This document shows positions 29,753 to 39,622 of a stretch of DNA of 64,000 nt, in pieces (positions within the stretch are counted from its first letter, which is position 1; each line of letters starts with the position of its first letter). Below the pieces are notes generated by a model. The model ran no database searches. It was given only the letters and a program-made list of their open reading frames with translations, and had not been told where the DNA came from. Position numbers and translations under genes: made by a program. Source of the DNA: Helicobacter pylori Shi112 (GTDB taxonomy: Bacteria > Campylobacterota > Campylobacteria > Campylobacterales > Helicobacteraceae); contig NC_017741.1 in assembly GCF_000277405.1 (NCBI RefSeq), positions 372,001 through 436,000 on the forward strand. Direction: 5' to 3'.

Positions 29753-31456
29753 TTGGATTTAAAGGTATTATTGCAACGGATTGTTGATTTTTTCATCAAG
29801 CTCAATAAAAAGCAAAAAATCGCCCTGATCGCAGCCGGGGTTTTAATCACCGCTTTACTCGTGTTTTTATTGCTCTATCCCTTTAAAGAAAAAGACTATA
29901 CGCAAGGGGGCTATGGGGTTTTATTTGAAAGATTGGACTCTAGCGATAACGCTTTAATCTTACAGCACCTCCAGCAAAACCAAATCCCCTATAAAATCTT
30001 AAAAGACGACACCATTCTTATCCCTAAAGATAAAGTGTATGAAGAAAGGATCACGCTGGCTTCTCAAGGGATCCCTAAAACGAGTAAAGTGGGCTTTGAA
30101 ATCTTTGACACTAAAGACTTTGGAGCGACTGATTTTGATCAAAATATCAAACTCATTCGCGCCATTGAGGGGGAATTGTCGCGCACGATTGAAAGTTTAA
30201 ACCCCATTTTGAAAGCCAATGTGCATATTGCAATCCCTAAAGACAGCGTGTTTGTGGCTAAAGAAGTCCCTCCTAGCGCTTCAGTGATGCTCAAACTCAA
30301 GCCTGACATGAAGCTTTCACCCACTCAAATTTTAGGGATTAAAAATTTAATCGCTGCAGCGGTGCCTAAACTCACGACAGAAAATGTGAAAATCGTGAAT
30401 GAAAACGGCGAATCAATAGGCGAGGGCGATATATTAGAAAACTCCAAAGAATTAGCCCTAGAGCAATTGCGTTACAAACAAAATTTTGAAAACATTTTAG
30501 AAAATAAGATTGTCAATATCTTAGCCCCTATTGTGGGGGGTAAAAACAAGGTAGTCGCAAGGGTCAATGCGGAGTTTGATTTCAGCCAAAGGAAAAGCAC
30601 TAAAGAGACTTTTGATCCCAATAATGTCGTAAGGAGCGAGCAAAATTTAGAAGAAAAAAAAGAAGGCGCTCCTAAAAAACAAGTCGGCGGCGTGCCGGGG
30701 GTTGTGAGCAATATCGGGCCTGTGCAAGGATTGAAAGACAATAAAGAGCCAGAAAAATACGAAAAATCTCAAAACACGACCAATTATGAAGTGGGTAAAA
30801 CCATTAGCGAGATTAAGGGCGAGTTTGGCACTTTAGTGCGTTTGAATGCGGCGGTTGTGGTGGATGGCAAGTATAAAATCGCGCTTAAAGACGGGGCGAA
30901 CACTTTAGAATACGAGCCTTTGAGCGATGAATCGCTTAAAAAAATCAACGCTCTAGTGAAACAAGCCATTGGCTATAATCAAAATAGAGGCGATGATGTA
31001 GCGGTGAGCAATTTTGAATTTAACCCTATGGCACCCATGCTTGATAACGCCACTTTGAGCGAAAAAATCATGCACAAGACTCAAAAAATCTTAGGCTCAT
31101 TCACGCCTTTAATCAAGTATATTTTGGTGTTTATAGTGCTATTTATTTTCTATAAAAAAGTGATTGTGCCTTTCAGCGAACGCATGCTAGAAGTGGTGCC
31201 TGATGAAGATAAGGAAGTGAAATCCATGTTTGAAGAAATGGATGAAGAAGAAGATGAATTGAACAAATTGGGCGATTTGAGAAAAAAAGTAGAAGATCAA
31301 TTAGGGCTTAATGCAACCTTTAGCGAAGAAGAAGTAAGATATGAAATTGTCTTAGAAAAGATTAGAGGGACCCTTAAAGAGCGCCCTGATGAAATCGCAA
31401 TGCTCTTTAAACTCCTAATCAAAGATGAAATTTCTTCAGACAGCGCGAAAGGCTAA
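29753..31456 (+). CDS. fliF: Flagellar MS-ring protein FliF
   Basis: 567 residues with a TM helix at about 22-43, the periplasmic YscJ-like domains, a low-complexity loop (near residues 295-340), a second TM helix at about 455-477 and an acidic cytoplasmic tail that binds FliG. It forms the inner membrane ring of the motor and export gate. Starts at TTG 29753 (DLKVLLQRIVDFF) behind AAGG. First of the fliF-fliG-fliH-dxs-lepA run. Corresponds to HP0351. Confidence 0.95.
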   Translation: MDLKVLLQRIVDFFIKLNKKQKIALIAAGVLITALLVFLLLYPFKEKDYTQGGYGVLFERLDSSDNALILQHLQQNQIPYKILKDDTILIPKDKVYEERITLASQGIPKTSKVGFEIFDTKDFGATDFDQNIKLIRAIEGELSRTIESLNPILKANVHIAIPKDSVFVAKEVPPSASVMLKLKPDMKLSPTQILGIKNLIAAAVPKLTTENVKIVNENGESIGEGDILENSKELALEQLRYKQNFENILENKIVNILAPIVGGKNKVVARVNAEFDFSQRKSTKETFDPNNVVRSEQNLEEKKEGAPKKQVGGVPGVVSNIGPVQGLKDNKEPEKYEKSQNTTNYEVGKTISEIKGEFGTLVRLNAAVVVDGKYKIALKDGANTLEYEPLSDESLKKINALVKQAIGYNQNRGDDVAVSNFEFNPMAPMLDNATLSEKIMHKTQKILGSFTPLIKYILVFIVLFIFYKKVIVPFSERMLEVVPDEDKEVKSMFEEMDEEEDELNKLGDLRKKVEDQLGLNATFSEEEVRYEIVLEKIRGTLKERPDEIAMLFKLLIKDEISSDSAKG

Positions 31457-31474
31457 AAAGATAAAAGGTTAAAA

Positions 31475-32506
31475 ATGGCAACCAAGCTTACCCCCAAACA
31501 AAAGGCCCAATTAGACGAACTTTCCATGAGTGAAAAAATCGCTATTTTACTCATTCAAGTGGGCGAAGACACCACAGGCGAGATTTTAAGGCATTTAGAC
31601 ATTGACTCTATTACAGAGATTTCTAAGCAAATCGTGCAATTAAACGGCACAGACAAGCAAATCGGCGCGGCGGTTTTAGAGGAATTTTTTGCGATTTTTC
31701 AGTCTAACCAATACATCAATACCGGCGGTTTAGAATACGCTAGAGAGCTTTTAACCAGGACTTTAGGGAGCGAAGAAGCCAAAAAAGTGATGGATAAACT
31801 CACTAAAAGCTTGCAAACGCAAAAAAACTTCGCTTATTTAGGCAAAATCAAGCCCCAACAACTCGCTGATTTCATCATTAACGAACACCCTCAAACCATT
31901 GCCTTGATTTTAGCCCACATGGAAGCCCCTAATGCGGCTGAGACTTTGAGCTATTTCCCTGATGAAATGAAAGCTGAGATTTCTATTAGAATGGCGAATT
32001 TAGGCGAAATATCGCCCCAAGTGGTTAAAAGGGTTTCCACGGTGTTAGAAAACAAACTAGAATCGCTCACTAGCTATAAAATTGAAGTGGGTGGTTTAAG
32101 AGCGGTGGCTGAAATCTTTAACCGATTAGGCCAAAAGAGCGCTAAAACCACGCTCGCTCGCATTGAAAGCGTGGATAACAAGCTCGCCGGCGCGATTAAA
32201 GAAATGATGTTCACTTTTGAAGACATATCCAAACTAGACAATTTTGCTATCAGAGAGATTTTGAAAGTAGCGGATAAAAAAGATTTGTCTTTGGCGCTAA
32301 AAACTTCTACCCAAGATTTAACCGATAAATTTTTAAACAACATGAGCAGCAGGGCTGCAGAGCAGTTTATAGAAGAGATGCAATATTTAGGGGCGGTCAA
32401 AATCAAAGATGTGGATGTGGCCCAAAGGAAAATCATTGAAATCGTGCAGAGCTTGCAAGAAAAAGGCGTGATCCAAACCGGTGAAGAGGAAGATGTCATT
32501 GAATAG
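31475..32506 (+). CDS. fliG: Flagellar motor switch protein FliG
   Basis: 343 residues, three armadillo-like domains; the middle EHPQTIALILAHM motif and the C-terminal charged torque helix are visible. FliG couples ion flow through the stator to rotation on the MS ring. Overlaps fliH by 14 bases. Corresponds to HP0352. Confidence 0.95.
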   Translation: MATKLTPKQKAQLDELSMSEKIAILLIQVGEDTTGEILRHLDIDSITEISKQIVQLNGTDKQIGAAVLEEFFAIFQSNQYINTGGLEYARELLTRTLGSEEAKKVMDKLTKSLQTQKNFAYLGKIKPQQLADFIINEHPQTIALILAHMEAPNAAETLSYFPDEMKAEISIRMANLGEISPQVVKRVSTVLENKLESLTSYKIEVGGLRAVAEIFNRLGQKSAKTTLARIESVDNKLAGAIKEMMFTFEDISKLDNFAIREILKVADKKDLSLALKTSTQDLTDKFLNNMSSRAAEQFIEEMQYLGAVKIKDVDVAQRKIIEIVQSLQEKGVIQTGEEEDVIE

Positions 32507-33269
32507 CCGTAAAAACTTGATCCAAAAAGACCATTTGAATAAGCATGACATTCAAAAATACGAATTTAAGAGCATGGCAAACTTACCCCCTACAACTAAT
32601 CCTAATGGTGCGTCTTTAGAAACGCCTAACCCAGAAGAGCCTTTGGAAAAAAAAGCGATAGAAAACGATTTGATTGATTGCTTATTGAAAAAAACCGATG
32701 AGCTTTCAAGCCATTTAGTGAAATTGCAAATGCAATTTGAAAAAGCCCAAGAAGAGAGTAAAGCTTTGATTGAAAACGCCAAAAACGATGGCTATAAAAT
32801 CGGCTTTAAAGAGGGCGAAGAAAAAATGCGTAACGAACTCACTCATAGCGTGAATGAAGAAAAAAACCAGCTTTTGCATGCGATCACCGCTTTAGATGAA
32901 AAAATGAAAAAATCAGAAGATCACTTAATGGCTTTAGAAAAGGAACTGAGCGCGATTGCGATAGATATAGCTAAAGAAGTGATCCTTAAAGAAGTGGAAG
33001 ACAACAGCCAAAAAGTGGCCCTAGCTTTGGCTGAAGAGCTTTTAAAAAATGTTTTAGACGCAACGGATATTCATTTAAAAGTCAATCCTTTGGATTACCC
33101 TTATTTAAACGAGCGTTTGCAAAACGCTTCTAAAATCAAATTAGAGAGCAATGAGGCTATTTCTAAAGGAGGCGTTATGATCACTAGCTCTAACGGGAAC
33201 CTTGATGGGAATTTAATGGAGCGCTTTAAAACGCTCAAAGAAAGCGTGTTGGAAAATTTTAAGGTGTGA
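32493..33269 (+). CDS. fliH: Flagellar export regulator FliH
   Basis: 258 residues from the ATG at 32493, which follows GAGGA; a GTG at 32481 is in frame but sits within fliG without a ribosome site. Long helical middle with GYKIGFKEGEEKMR and the C-terminal FliH domain (AIDIAKEVILKEVEDN...). FliH binds the export ATPase FliI and restrains it. The stop overlaps the dxs region. Corresponds to HP0353. Confidence 0.9.
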   Translation: MSLNSRKNLIQKDHLNKHDIQKYEFKSMANLPPTTNPNGASLETPNPEEPLEKKAIENDLIDCLLKKTDELSSHLVKLQMQFEKAQEESKALIENAKNDGYKIGFKEGEEKMRNELTHSVNEEKNQLLHAITALDEKMKKSEDHLMALEKELSAIAIDIAKEVILKEVEDNSQKVALALAEELLKNVLDATDIHLKVNPLDYPYLNERLQNASKIKLESNEAISKGGVMITSSNGNLDGNLMERFKTLKESVLENFKV

Positions 33270-33271
33270 TT

Positions 33272-35122
33272 TTGCAAAATAAAACTTTTGATTTAAACCC
33301 TAATGATATTGCAGGCTTGGAGTTGGTGTGCCAAACGCTGCGGAGTCGTATTTTAGAAGTGGTGAGCGCTAATGGGGGGCATTTAAGCTCTTCTTTAGGG
33401 GCTGTGGAGCTGATTGTAAGCATGCATGCCTTATTTGATTGCCAAAAAAACCCTTTCATCTTTGACACTTCGCACCAGGCTTACGCTCACAAGCTTTTAA
33501 CCGGGCGCTTTGAAAGCTTTAGCACTCTAAGGCAATTTAAAGGCTTGAGCGGCTTTACTAAACCCAGCGAGAGCGCATACGATTATTTCATTGCCGGGCA
33601 TAGTTCCACTTCGGTGTCTATAGGCGTGGGGGTGGCTAAAGCTTTTTGTTTGAAACAAGCACTAGGCATGCCTATAGCTTTATTAGGCGATGGGAGCATT
33701 AGCGCAGGGATTTTTTATGAAGCCTTAAACGAACTGGGCGATAGGAAATACCCCATGATCATGATTTTGAACGATAATGAAATGAGTATCAGCACGCCTA
33801 TTGGAGCCTTATCCAAAGCCCTTAGCCAGCTGATGAAAGGTCCGTTTTACCAGTCTTTCCGCTCTAAAGTTAAAAAAATCTTAAACACCTTACCTGAAAG
33901 CGTGAATTACTTAGCGAGCCGTTTTGAAGAATCTTTCAAGCTCATCACCCCGGGTGTGTTTTTTGAAGAATTAGGCATTAACTATATAGGGCCTATTAAT
34001 GGGCATGATTTGAGCGCGATTATTGAAACCTTAAAACTCGCCAAAGAGCTTAAAGAGCCGGTGCTAATCCATGCGCAAACCTTAAAGGGCAAAGGCTATA
34101 AAATCGCTGAAGGGCGGTATGAAAAATGGCATGGGGTGGGGCCTTTTGATTTGGATACCGGCTTGTCTAAAAAATCCAAAAGCGCGATTTTATCGCCCAC
34201 TGAAGCGTATTCTAACACCCTTTTAGAATTAGCCAAGAAAGATGAAAAAATCGTAGGCGTAACCGCTGCTATGCCTAGCGGCACAGGATTAGACAAACTT
34301 ATTGACACTTACCCTTTGCGCTTTTTTGATGTCGCTATCGCTGAACAACACGCTTTAACTTCTAGCAGCGCTATGGCTAAAGAGGGGTTTAAACCTTTTG
34401 TGAGTATCTATTCTACTTTTTTGCAAAGGGCTTATGATTCCATTGTGCATGACGCTTGCATTTCTAGCTTGCCGATTAAATTAGCCATTGATAGGGCTGG
34501 GATTGTGGGCGAAGATGGCGAAACGCACCAAGGGCTTTTAGATGTATCGTATTTGCGCTCTATCCCCAACATGGTCATTTTTGCCCCACGAGATAATGAG
34601 ACTTTAAAAAACGCCGTGCATTTTGCCAATGAACATCATTCAAGCCCTTGCGCGTTCCGCTACCCTAGGGGGTCGTTTGCGTTAAAAGAGGGGGTTTTTG
34701 AGCCTAGCGGTTTTGTTTTAGGGCAAAGCGAATTGTTGAAAAAAGAGGGCGAAATTTTACTCATTGGCTATGGTAATGGCGTGGGGAGGGCGTATTTAGT
34801 CCAACTGGCTTTAAAAGAAAAAAACATAGAGTGCGCGCTTTTGGATCTCAGGTTTTTAAAGCCCTTAGATCAAAATTTAAGCGCCATCATTGCCCCTTAT
34901 CAAAAGCTCTATGTTTTTAGCGATAATTACAAGCTTGGGGGGGTGGCTAGCGCGATTTTAGAGTTTTTGAGCGAACAAAATATTTTAAAGCCTGTTAAAA
35001 GCTTTGAAATCATTGATGAATTTATCATGCATGGGAACACCGCTTTAGTGGAAAAATCCTTAGGTTTAGACACAGAGAGTTTGACTGACGCTATTTTAAA
35101 AGATTTAGGACAAGAGAGATGA
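33272..35122 (+). CDS. dxs: 1-deoxy-D-xylulose-5-phosphate synthase
   Basis: 616 residues from TTG at 33272 (618 if the GTG at 33266 is used; AAGG at 33261-33264 fits the TTG better). Thiamine diphosphate site [16 protein letters not shown], catalytic [12 protein letters not shown], and the transketolase C-terminal domain. First step of the non-mevalonate isoprenoid route. Overlaps lepA by 4 bases (ATGA). Corresponds to HP0354. Confidence 0.94.
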   Translation: MQNKTFDLNPNDIAGLELVCQTLRSRILEVVSANGGHLSSSLGAVELIVSMHALFDCQKNPFIFDTSHQAYAHKLLTGRFESFSTLRQFKGLSGFTKPSESAYDYFIAGHSSTSVSIGVGVAKAFCLKQALGMPIALLGDGSISAGIFYEALNELGDRKYPMIMILNDNEMSISTPIGALSKALSQLMKGPFYQSFRSKVKKILNTLPESVNYLASRFEESFKLITPGVFFEELGINYIGPINGHDLSAIIETLKLAKELKEPVLIHAQTLKGKGYKIAEGRYEKWHGVGPFDLDTGLSKKSKSAILSPTEAYSNTLLELAKKDEKIVGVTAAMPSGTGLDKLIDTYPLRFFDVAIAEQHALTSSSAMAKEGFKPFVSIYSTFLQRAYDSIVHDACISSLPIKLAIDRAGIVGEDGETHQGLLDVSYLRSIPNMVIFAPRDNETLKNAVHFANEHHSSPCAFRYPRGSFALKEGVFEPSGFVLGQSELLKKEGEILLIGYGNGVGRAYLVQLALKEKNIECALLDLRFLKPLDQNLSAIIAPYQKLYVFSDNYKLGGVASAILEFLSEQNILKPVKSFEIIDEFIMHGNTALVEKSLGLDTESLTDAILKDLGQER

Positions 35123-36927
35123 AATCAAAAGTGCCAATGAAAAATATCCGCAATTTTTCCATTATCGCTCACATTGACCATGGTAAAAGCACTTTAGCGG
35201 ATTGTTTGATCGCTGAATGCAACGCTATCAGTAACAGAGAAATGACCAGCCAAGTGATGGACACTATGGATATTGAAAAAGAAAGGGGCATTACGATTAA
35301 GGCTCAAAGCGTGCGCCTAAATTACACGCTTAAGGGGGAGGATTATGTTTTAAACCTCATTGACACCCCAGGGCATGTGGATTTCAGCTATGAAGTGTCG
35401 CGCTCTTTGTGTTCATGCGAAGGGGCGTTATTGGTGGTGGATGCCACTCAAGGCGTGGAAGCGCAAACCATTGCGAATGTTTATATCGCTTTAGATAACC
35501 ATTTAGAAATTTTACCGGTGATTAATAAAATTGATTTGCCCAATGCGAATGTTTTAGAAGTCAAACAGGATATAGAAGACACGATAGGGATTGATTGCTC
35601 TAGTGCTAATGAAGTGAGTGCTAAAGCTAGGCTTGGCATTAAAGATTTGTTAGAAAAAATCATTACGACCATTCCTGCCCCTAGCGGTGATTTTAACGCT
35701 CCCTTAAAAGCGCTCATTTATGATTCATGGTTTGACAATTATTTAGGGGCGCTAGCGCTGGTGCGTATCATGGATGGGAGCATCAACACCGAGCAAGAAA
35801 TTTTAGTGATGGGAACGGGTAAAAAACACGGCGTTTTAGGGCTATACTACCCTAACCCTTTGAAAAAAATCCCAACTAAAAGTTTAGAATGCGGTGAGAT
35901 TGGCATTGTGAGTTTAGGGCTAAAAAGCGTTACGGATATTGCTGTGGGCGACACGCTCACAGACGCTAAAAACCCTACCCCTAAACCCATTGAAGGCTTT
36001 ATGCCGGCTAAACCCTTTGTTTTTGCGGGGCTTTACCCTATAGAAACGGACAGGTTTGAAGATTTAAGAGAAGCGTTATTGAAACTCCAGCTTAACGATT
36101 GCGCTTTAAATTTTGAGCCTGAAAGCTCTGTGGCGCTTGGCTTTGGCTTTAGGGTGGGCTTTTTAGGGCTATTGCACATGGAAGTGATTAAAGAAAGGCT
36201 GGAAAGGGAATTTGGCCTTAACCTCATCGCTACCGCTCCCACGGTGGTGTATGAAGTGCATTTGACGGATAATAGCATCAAATATGTCCAAAACCCTAGC
36301 GAACTGCCCCCTGAAAACCATATCGCTTGCATCAAAGAGCCTTTTGTGAGGGCGACGATCATCACGCCGAGTGAATTTTTGGGTAATTTAATGCAGTTAT
36401 TGAACAATAAAAGAGGCATTCAAGAAAAAATGGAATATTTGAACCAATCTCGTGTCATGCTCACTTATTCCTTGCCGAGCAACGAAATTGTGATGGATTT
36501 TTATGACAAGCTCAAATCTTGCACTAAAGGGTATGCGAGCTTTGATTATGAGCCGATAGAAAACAGAGAGGCTCATTTAGTGAAGTTGGATGTGAGGGTG
36601 GCAGGCGATGTGGTGGATGCGCTTTCTATCATCATAGATAAAAACAAGGCGTATGAAAAGGGGCGAGCTTTAGTGGAAACGATGAAAGAGCTTATCCCAA
36701 GACAGCTTTTTGAAGTCGCTATCCAAGCGAGCGTGGGGAATAAAATCATCGCCAGAGAGACGATTAAATCTGTCGGTAAGAATGTAACGGCTAAGTGCTA
36801 TGGGGGCGATATTACACGAAAAAGAAAACTCTTAGAAAAGCAAAAAGAGGGTAAAAAACGCATGAAAGCTATCGGTAAGGTGGAGCTTCCCCAAGAAGCG
36901 TTTTTGGCGATATTAAAGATTGATTAG
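35119..36927 (+). CDS. lepA: Elongation factor 4 (LepA)
   Basis: 602 residues. GTPase motifs [22 protein letters not shown] and NKIDLPNA, then the EF-G-like domains and the unique LepA C-terminus with [20 protein letters not shown]. It back-translocates or aids stalled ribosomes. ATG 35119 is used because AGGA precedes it; an internal ATG at 35137 has no ribosome site. Followed after only 8 bases by the methyltransferase gene. Corresponds to HP0355. Confidence 0.95.
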   Translation: MKSKVPMKNIRNFSIIAHIDHGKSTLADCLIAECNAISNREMTSQVMDTMDIEKERGITIKAQSVRLNYTLKGEDYVLNLIDTPGHVDFSYEVSRSLCSCEGALLVVDATQGVEAQTIANVYIALDNHLEILPVINKIDLPNANVLEVKQDIEDTIGIDCSSANEVSAKARLGIKDLLEKIITTIPAPSGDFNAPLKALIYDSWFDNYLGALALVRIMDGSINTEQEILVMGTGKKHGVLGLYYPNPLKKIPTKSLECGEIGIVSLGLKSVTDIAVGDTLTDAKNPTPKPIEGFMPAKPFVFAGLYPIETDRFEDLREALLKLQLNDCALNFEPESSVALGFGFRVGFLGLLHMEVIKERLEREFGLNLIATAPTVVYEVHLTDNSIKYVQNPSELPPENHIACIKEPFVRATIITPSEFLGNLMQLLNNKRGIQEKMEYLNQSRVMLTYSLPSNEIVMDFYDKLKSCTKGYASFDYEPIENREAHLVKLDVRVAGDVVDALSIIIDKNKAYEKGRALVETMKELIPRQLFEVAIQASVGNKIIARETIKSVGKNVTAKCYGGDITRKRKLLEKQKEGKKRMKAIGKVELPQEAFLAILKID

Positions 36928-36935
36928 GGCGTTTG

Positions 36936-37865
36936 ATGAAAGTAGGCTCACTTTTTGCTGGGATTGGAGGGTTTGAATGCGCGTTTTTGCAAGCGGGCTT
37001 TGAAATTGGTTGGGCGAATGAATTGGACAAAGACGCATGCAACACTTATAGGGCTAATTTCAAACACAAGCTTTTAGAACAAGACATTAAAGATTTAAAC
37101 CCTAATGAATTAGAAGATGTTGGGTTGATAAGCGCAGGGTTTCCTTGTCAAGCGTTCAGCATTGCCGGGTTGCAAAAAGGACTTAATGATGAAAGAGGAG
37201 CGATTGTTATGGAAATGTTTCGCATCATTCAAGCCAAAAAACCTCAAGTTTTATTATTAGAAAATGTAAAAAATTTAGTGAGTCATAATAAGGGGGAAAC
37301 CTTAAAGTTTATTTTAGAAACTTTAAAAAACTTAGGCTATTTTGTCCATTATAAAATACTAAACACTTATGAATATTCTACTGTACCACAAAATAGAGAG
37401 CGGATTTATATTATAGGATTTTTAGATAAAAACCATTACAAGCGCTTTCATTTTCCTTTAAAAATCAATCACACACAAAGTATTAAGGATTTATTAGAAA
37501 TAAAAGTGGGTGAGGAATTTTATTACAAGCAATATCGTTTTTATGAGACTTTAAAAAAAGAAATCACCAAAAGAGACACTTGCTACCAATGGCGCAGGCA
37601 TTATGTAAGAGAAAATAAAAACAATCTTTGCCCCACTCTTACAGCCAACATGGGGACAGGAGGGCATAATGTGCCTTTAGTTTTAGATGAGCAAGGCATA
37701 AGAAAACTCACGCCTAAAGAATGTCTGAATTTTCAAGGTTTCGCTAAAGATTATGTTTTACCTAATACCGCTAAAAGCAAACTTTATAAACAAATTGGTA
37801 ATTCTGTGAGTGTGCCTGTGATTAAAGCTTTAGCGTTAGAAATTAAAAAGGTTGTTTATGGATAA
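36936..37865 (+). CDS. DNA cytosine-5 methyltransferase
   Basis: 309 residues. All main m5C motifs are present: I (VGSLFAGIGGFECAF, residues 3-17), IV with catalytic Cys in AGFPCQAFS (about residue 71), VI (ENVKNL, about 107), VIII (QNRERIYIIGF, about 151) and X (GNSVSVPVI, about 288). The target recognition stretch (about 170-250) is short, fitting a simple 4-6 base site that cannot be read off. It starts 8 bases after lepA with no own promoter visible, so transcription probably comes from the flagellar operon. The ATG at 36936 is chosen over the TTG just before. Overlaps the nuclease gene by 8 bases. Confidence 0.93.
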   Translation: MKVGSLFAGIGGFECAFLQAGFEIGWANELDKDACNTYRANFKHKLLEQDIKDLNPNELEDVGLISAGFPCQAFSIAGLQKGLNDERGAIVMEMFRIIQAKKPQVLLLENVKNLVSHNKGETLKFILETLKNLGYFVHYKILNTYEYSTVPQNRERIYIIGFLDKNHYKRFHFPLKINHTQSIKDLLEIKVGEEFYYKQYRFYETLKKEITKRDTCYQWRRHYVRENKNNLCPTLTANMGTGGHNVPLVLDEQGIRKLTPKECLNFQGFAKDYVLPNTAKSKLYKQIGNSVSVPVIKALALEIKKVVYG

Positions 37866-38328
37866 TTATACGCATCAAACTTGGGTCATCAATTTAACCG
37901 GTATTGACAAGGGGATTTTTCGCACAATGAATGGCAACGCTGATGAACTCATTGCTATAGGAAGGGTGATTAAAGCAGGATTTCCTTGCAGTAGAGTAGA
38001 TGTTACAAACGCTAAATACGATGCCATTGTGGATCTAGGAGGAAAGCAGAAATTATTGAGGATACAGATTAAAGGCACAGGGGGAGATACCTTGAATTTT
38101 ACAGGGGGCTATAGGAGTGGGGTTCAAATTGATAGGAATGCCCCTAAACGCACTTACAAATACACCAAAAAGGATTGCGATTTGATTTTAGGGATAGACA
38201 CTCGCACGAGCGAATGCTATATTATCCCTATTGAAGACATACAAGAATGGGGCAACACAAAGAGTTTGTCGCAACTCCAACACTATAAAGAGAATTGGCA
38301 AATTTTGATTGACTTGGCGTTGGAGTAA
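37858..38328 (+). CDS. Small PD-(D/E)xK nuclease, probable restriction partner
   Basis: 156 residues from ATG 37858 (AAAAAGG six bases upstream). The middle, YDAIVDLGGKQKLLRIQIKGT, has the PD-(D/E)xK pattern with Asp55 and Gln70-x-Lys72; the fold resembles the PDDEXK group that includes intron endonuclease I-Ssp6803I and several type II enzymes. An early GNADELIAIGRVIKAGF helix is typical of the same group. Coupling to an m5C methyltransferase makes it the likely cognate restriction enzyme. No experiment or specificity is known to me. Confidence 0.72.
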   Translation: MDNYTHQTWVINLTGIDKGIFRTMNGNADELIAIGRVIKAGFPCSRVDVTNAKYDAIVDLGGKQKLLRIQIKGTGGDTLNFTGGYRSGVQIDRNAPKRTYKYTKKDCDLILGIDTRTSECYIIPIEDIQEWGNTKSLSQLQHYKENWQILIDLALE

Positions 38329-38334
38329 AAATAT

Positions 38335-38762
38335 AAAATTACATTTATAAAGAAAAAAAGACCTCTTTAGATATGGTGTTGGTTATGCTAAAAGGGCATA
38401 ATCAAATTACAAAAGAACGATTTGCTCTTAAACCCTAGCCTAGTGGAAACAGGAAGGAAATTTTTACAAGCTTTTAGAATGGCTCTATCTTAAAATGGAC
38501 GCTGATAATAAAGTGGATAATAAAAAAGCTTGATTTTAATGGGGCGATAAAAACATTAAGGGGATTAGAGACCAAGCCGACACTCTCTAACCATTACAGA
38601 AACGACTATAGCGTCTCAAACCTTAATGGGGATAATCCTACCACAAACGGGTTTAAAACACAAGAACCACAACGAACTAAACAACAAAAAAGAAAAAATA
38701 AACATGCAAACACACGCACGCATGAAAATTTTTCACAAGCCAAAAAGACAAATCGTTTTTAA
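38335..38762 (+). pseudogene. Gene debris, C-terminal remnant of an unknown protein
   Basis: Joining three frames gives a smooth protein of about 135 residues: KKTSLDMVLVMLKGHNQITK, then NDLLLNPSLVETG, then NFYKLLEWLYLKMDADNKVD, then LDFNGAIKTLRGLETKPTL and on to a K/N/T-rich end at TAA 38760-38762. Breaks are an extra G at 38415, a 4-base AGGA duplication at 38451-38460, and an extra A in the run 38522-38527. No start is visible; the N-terminus is gone. It lies between the R-M genes and the inverted HP1092 block. I do not recognise the family. Confidence 0.6.
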
Positions 38763-39568
38763 GCTTTTGAGGCGAGTTTGTTGATCGCTTCAGCGTTCAT
38801 GTCGTCTTGGTGGGTTTTTAACACTTTAGAATACATGTCCAAAAAGCGGTTGATTCCAATCAAAGCGCTCATCTCGCGCACCGCATTGACATTGCTTTTT
38901 TCTAGCATATATTGCCTTAATGAGCCAGAGTCAGAGATTTGATGAACGCCTTCGCCCTGATAAGTATAAAGGTTTTGCCCTATTTTTTTAAGATTTTTAG
39001 GTTCGCTAAAACTCACTAAAGCTAACGCGCCTGCTTGAATGGGGGCTTCATTATCCCTAAAAGTGATTTCGCCATTTTGATTGACTTCAATTTCAGCGTT
39101 AGGCATGAGCATGATCCCTCCTTTTTCGTTCAATCCCGAGCGAGAAAGCACCCTAAAGCCATTAAGAGTTACCAAAAAGCCGTCTTTATCCACGCTAAAA
39201 TGCCCATCTCTGGTATAGGCGACGCCCTCATTAGTTTGTATCGCAAAATAGAGATTAGGGCTTGTTAGGGCAAAATCTAGGGGGTTATGCGTTTCTTCAA
39301 ACGCGCCAAGGCTTCTATCCGTATAGATTTCTGATAGAATAGGCACACGATTGAGATTGCGGTTTAAATACTTCGCGCTCGCTTTGGTTTGATCTTCTAA
39401 GGGCAGTTGCTCTCGGTATTGTTGGTAAAGCCTTAAAAAATCGCCTGTAATCGCATCGTCTCTTTTAAAGCCATTGGTGTTTAAATTAGCTAAATTATTA
39501 GAGGTTAAATCCAAGCGGTTAAATTGTGTCGCCATGGCTCCCGTGGCCGCATAATACCCATTTTGCAT
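38759..39568 (-). CDS. flgG: Flagellar basal-body rod protein, FlgG/FlgF type
   Basis: 269 residues. N-terminal rod signature AMATQFNRLDLTSNNLANLN and the C-terminal VNAVREMSALIGINRFLDMY heptad region that packs into the rod core. Corresponds to HP1092, one of two FlgG-like genes in H. pylori; it may be the proximal rod subunit FlgF rather than the distal rod FlgG. An extended -10 (TGC-TATAAT) lies 24-32 bases upstream, and AAAGGA before the ATG. Confidence 0.9.
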   Translation of the reverse strand: MQNGYYAATGAMATQFNRLDLTSNNLANLNTNGFKRDDAITGDFLRLYQQYREQLPLEDQTKASAKYLNRNLNRVPILSEIYTDRSLGAFEETHNPLDFALTSPNLYFAIQTNEGVAYTRDGHFSVDKDGFLVTLNGFRVLSRSGLNEKGGIMLMPNAEIEVNQNGEITFRDNEAPIQAGALALVSFSEPKNLKKIGQNLYTYQGEGVHQISDSGSLRQYMLEKSNVNAVREMSALIGINRFLDMYSKVLKTHQDDMNAEAINKLASKA

Positions 39569-39591
39569 GCAAGAATCCTTTTAAAAGAAAA

Positions 39592-39600
39592 ATTATAGCA
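39592..39600 (-). promoter_or_regulatory. Extended -10 box for the FlgG-type gene
   Basis: TGC-TATAAT on the minus strand, 24 bases before the ATG at 39568; a housekeeping sigma-80 element rather than a flagellar sigma-54 or sigma-28 site. Confidence 0.6.
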
Positions 39601-39622
39601 AAAATTAAATAAAAACCAGGAT

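Noticed and set aside
31462-31474. Terminator between fliF and fliG
   Set aside because: The short gap has only a ribosome site; the genes are clearly one transcript.
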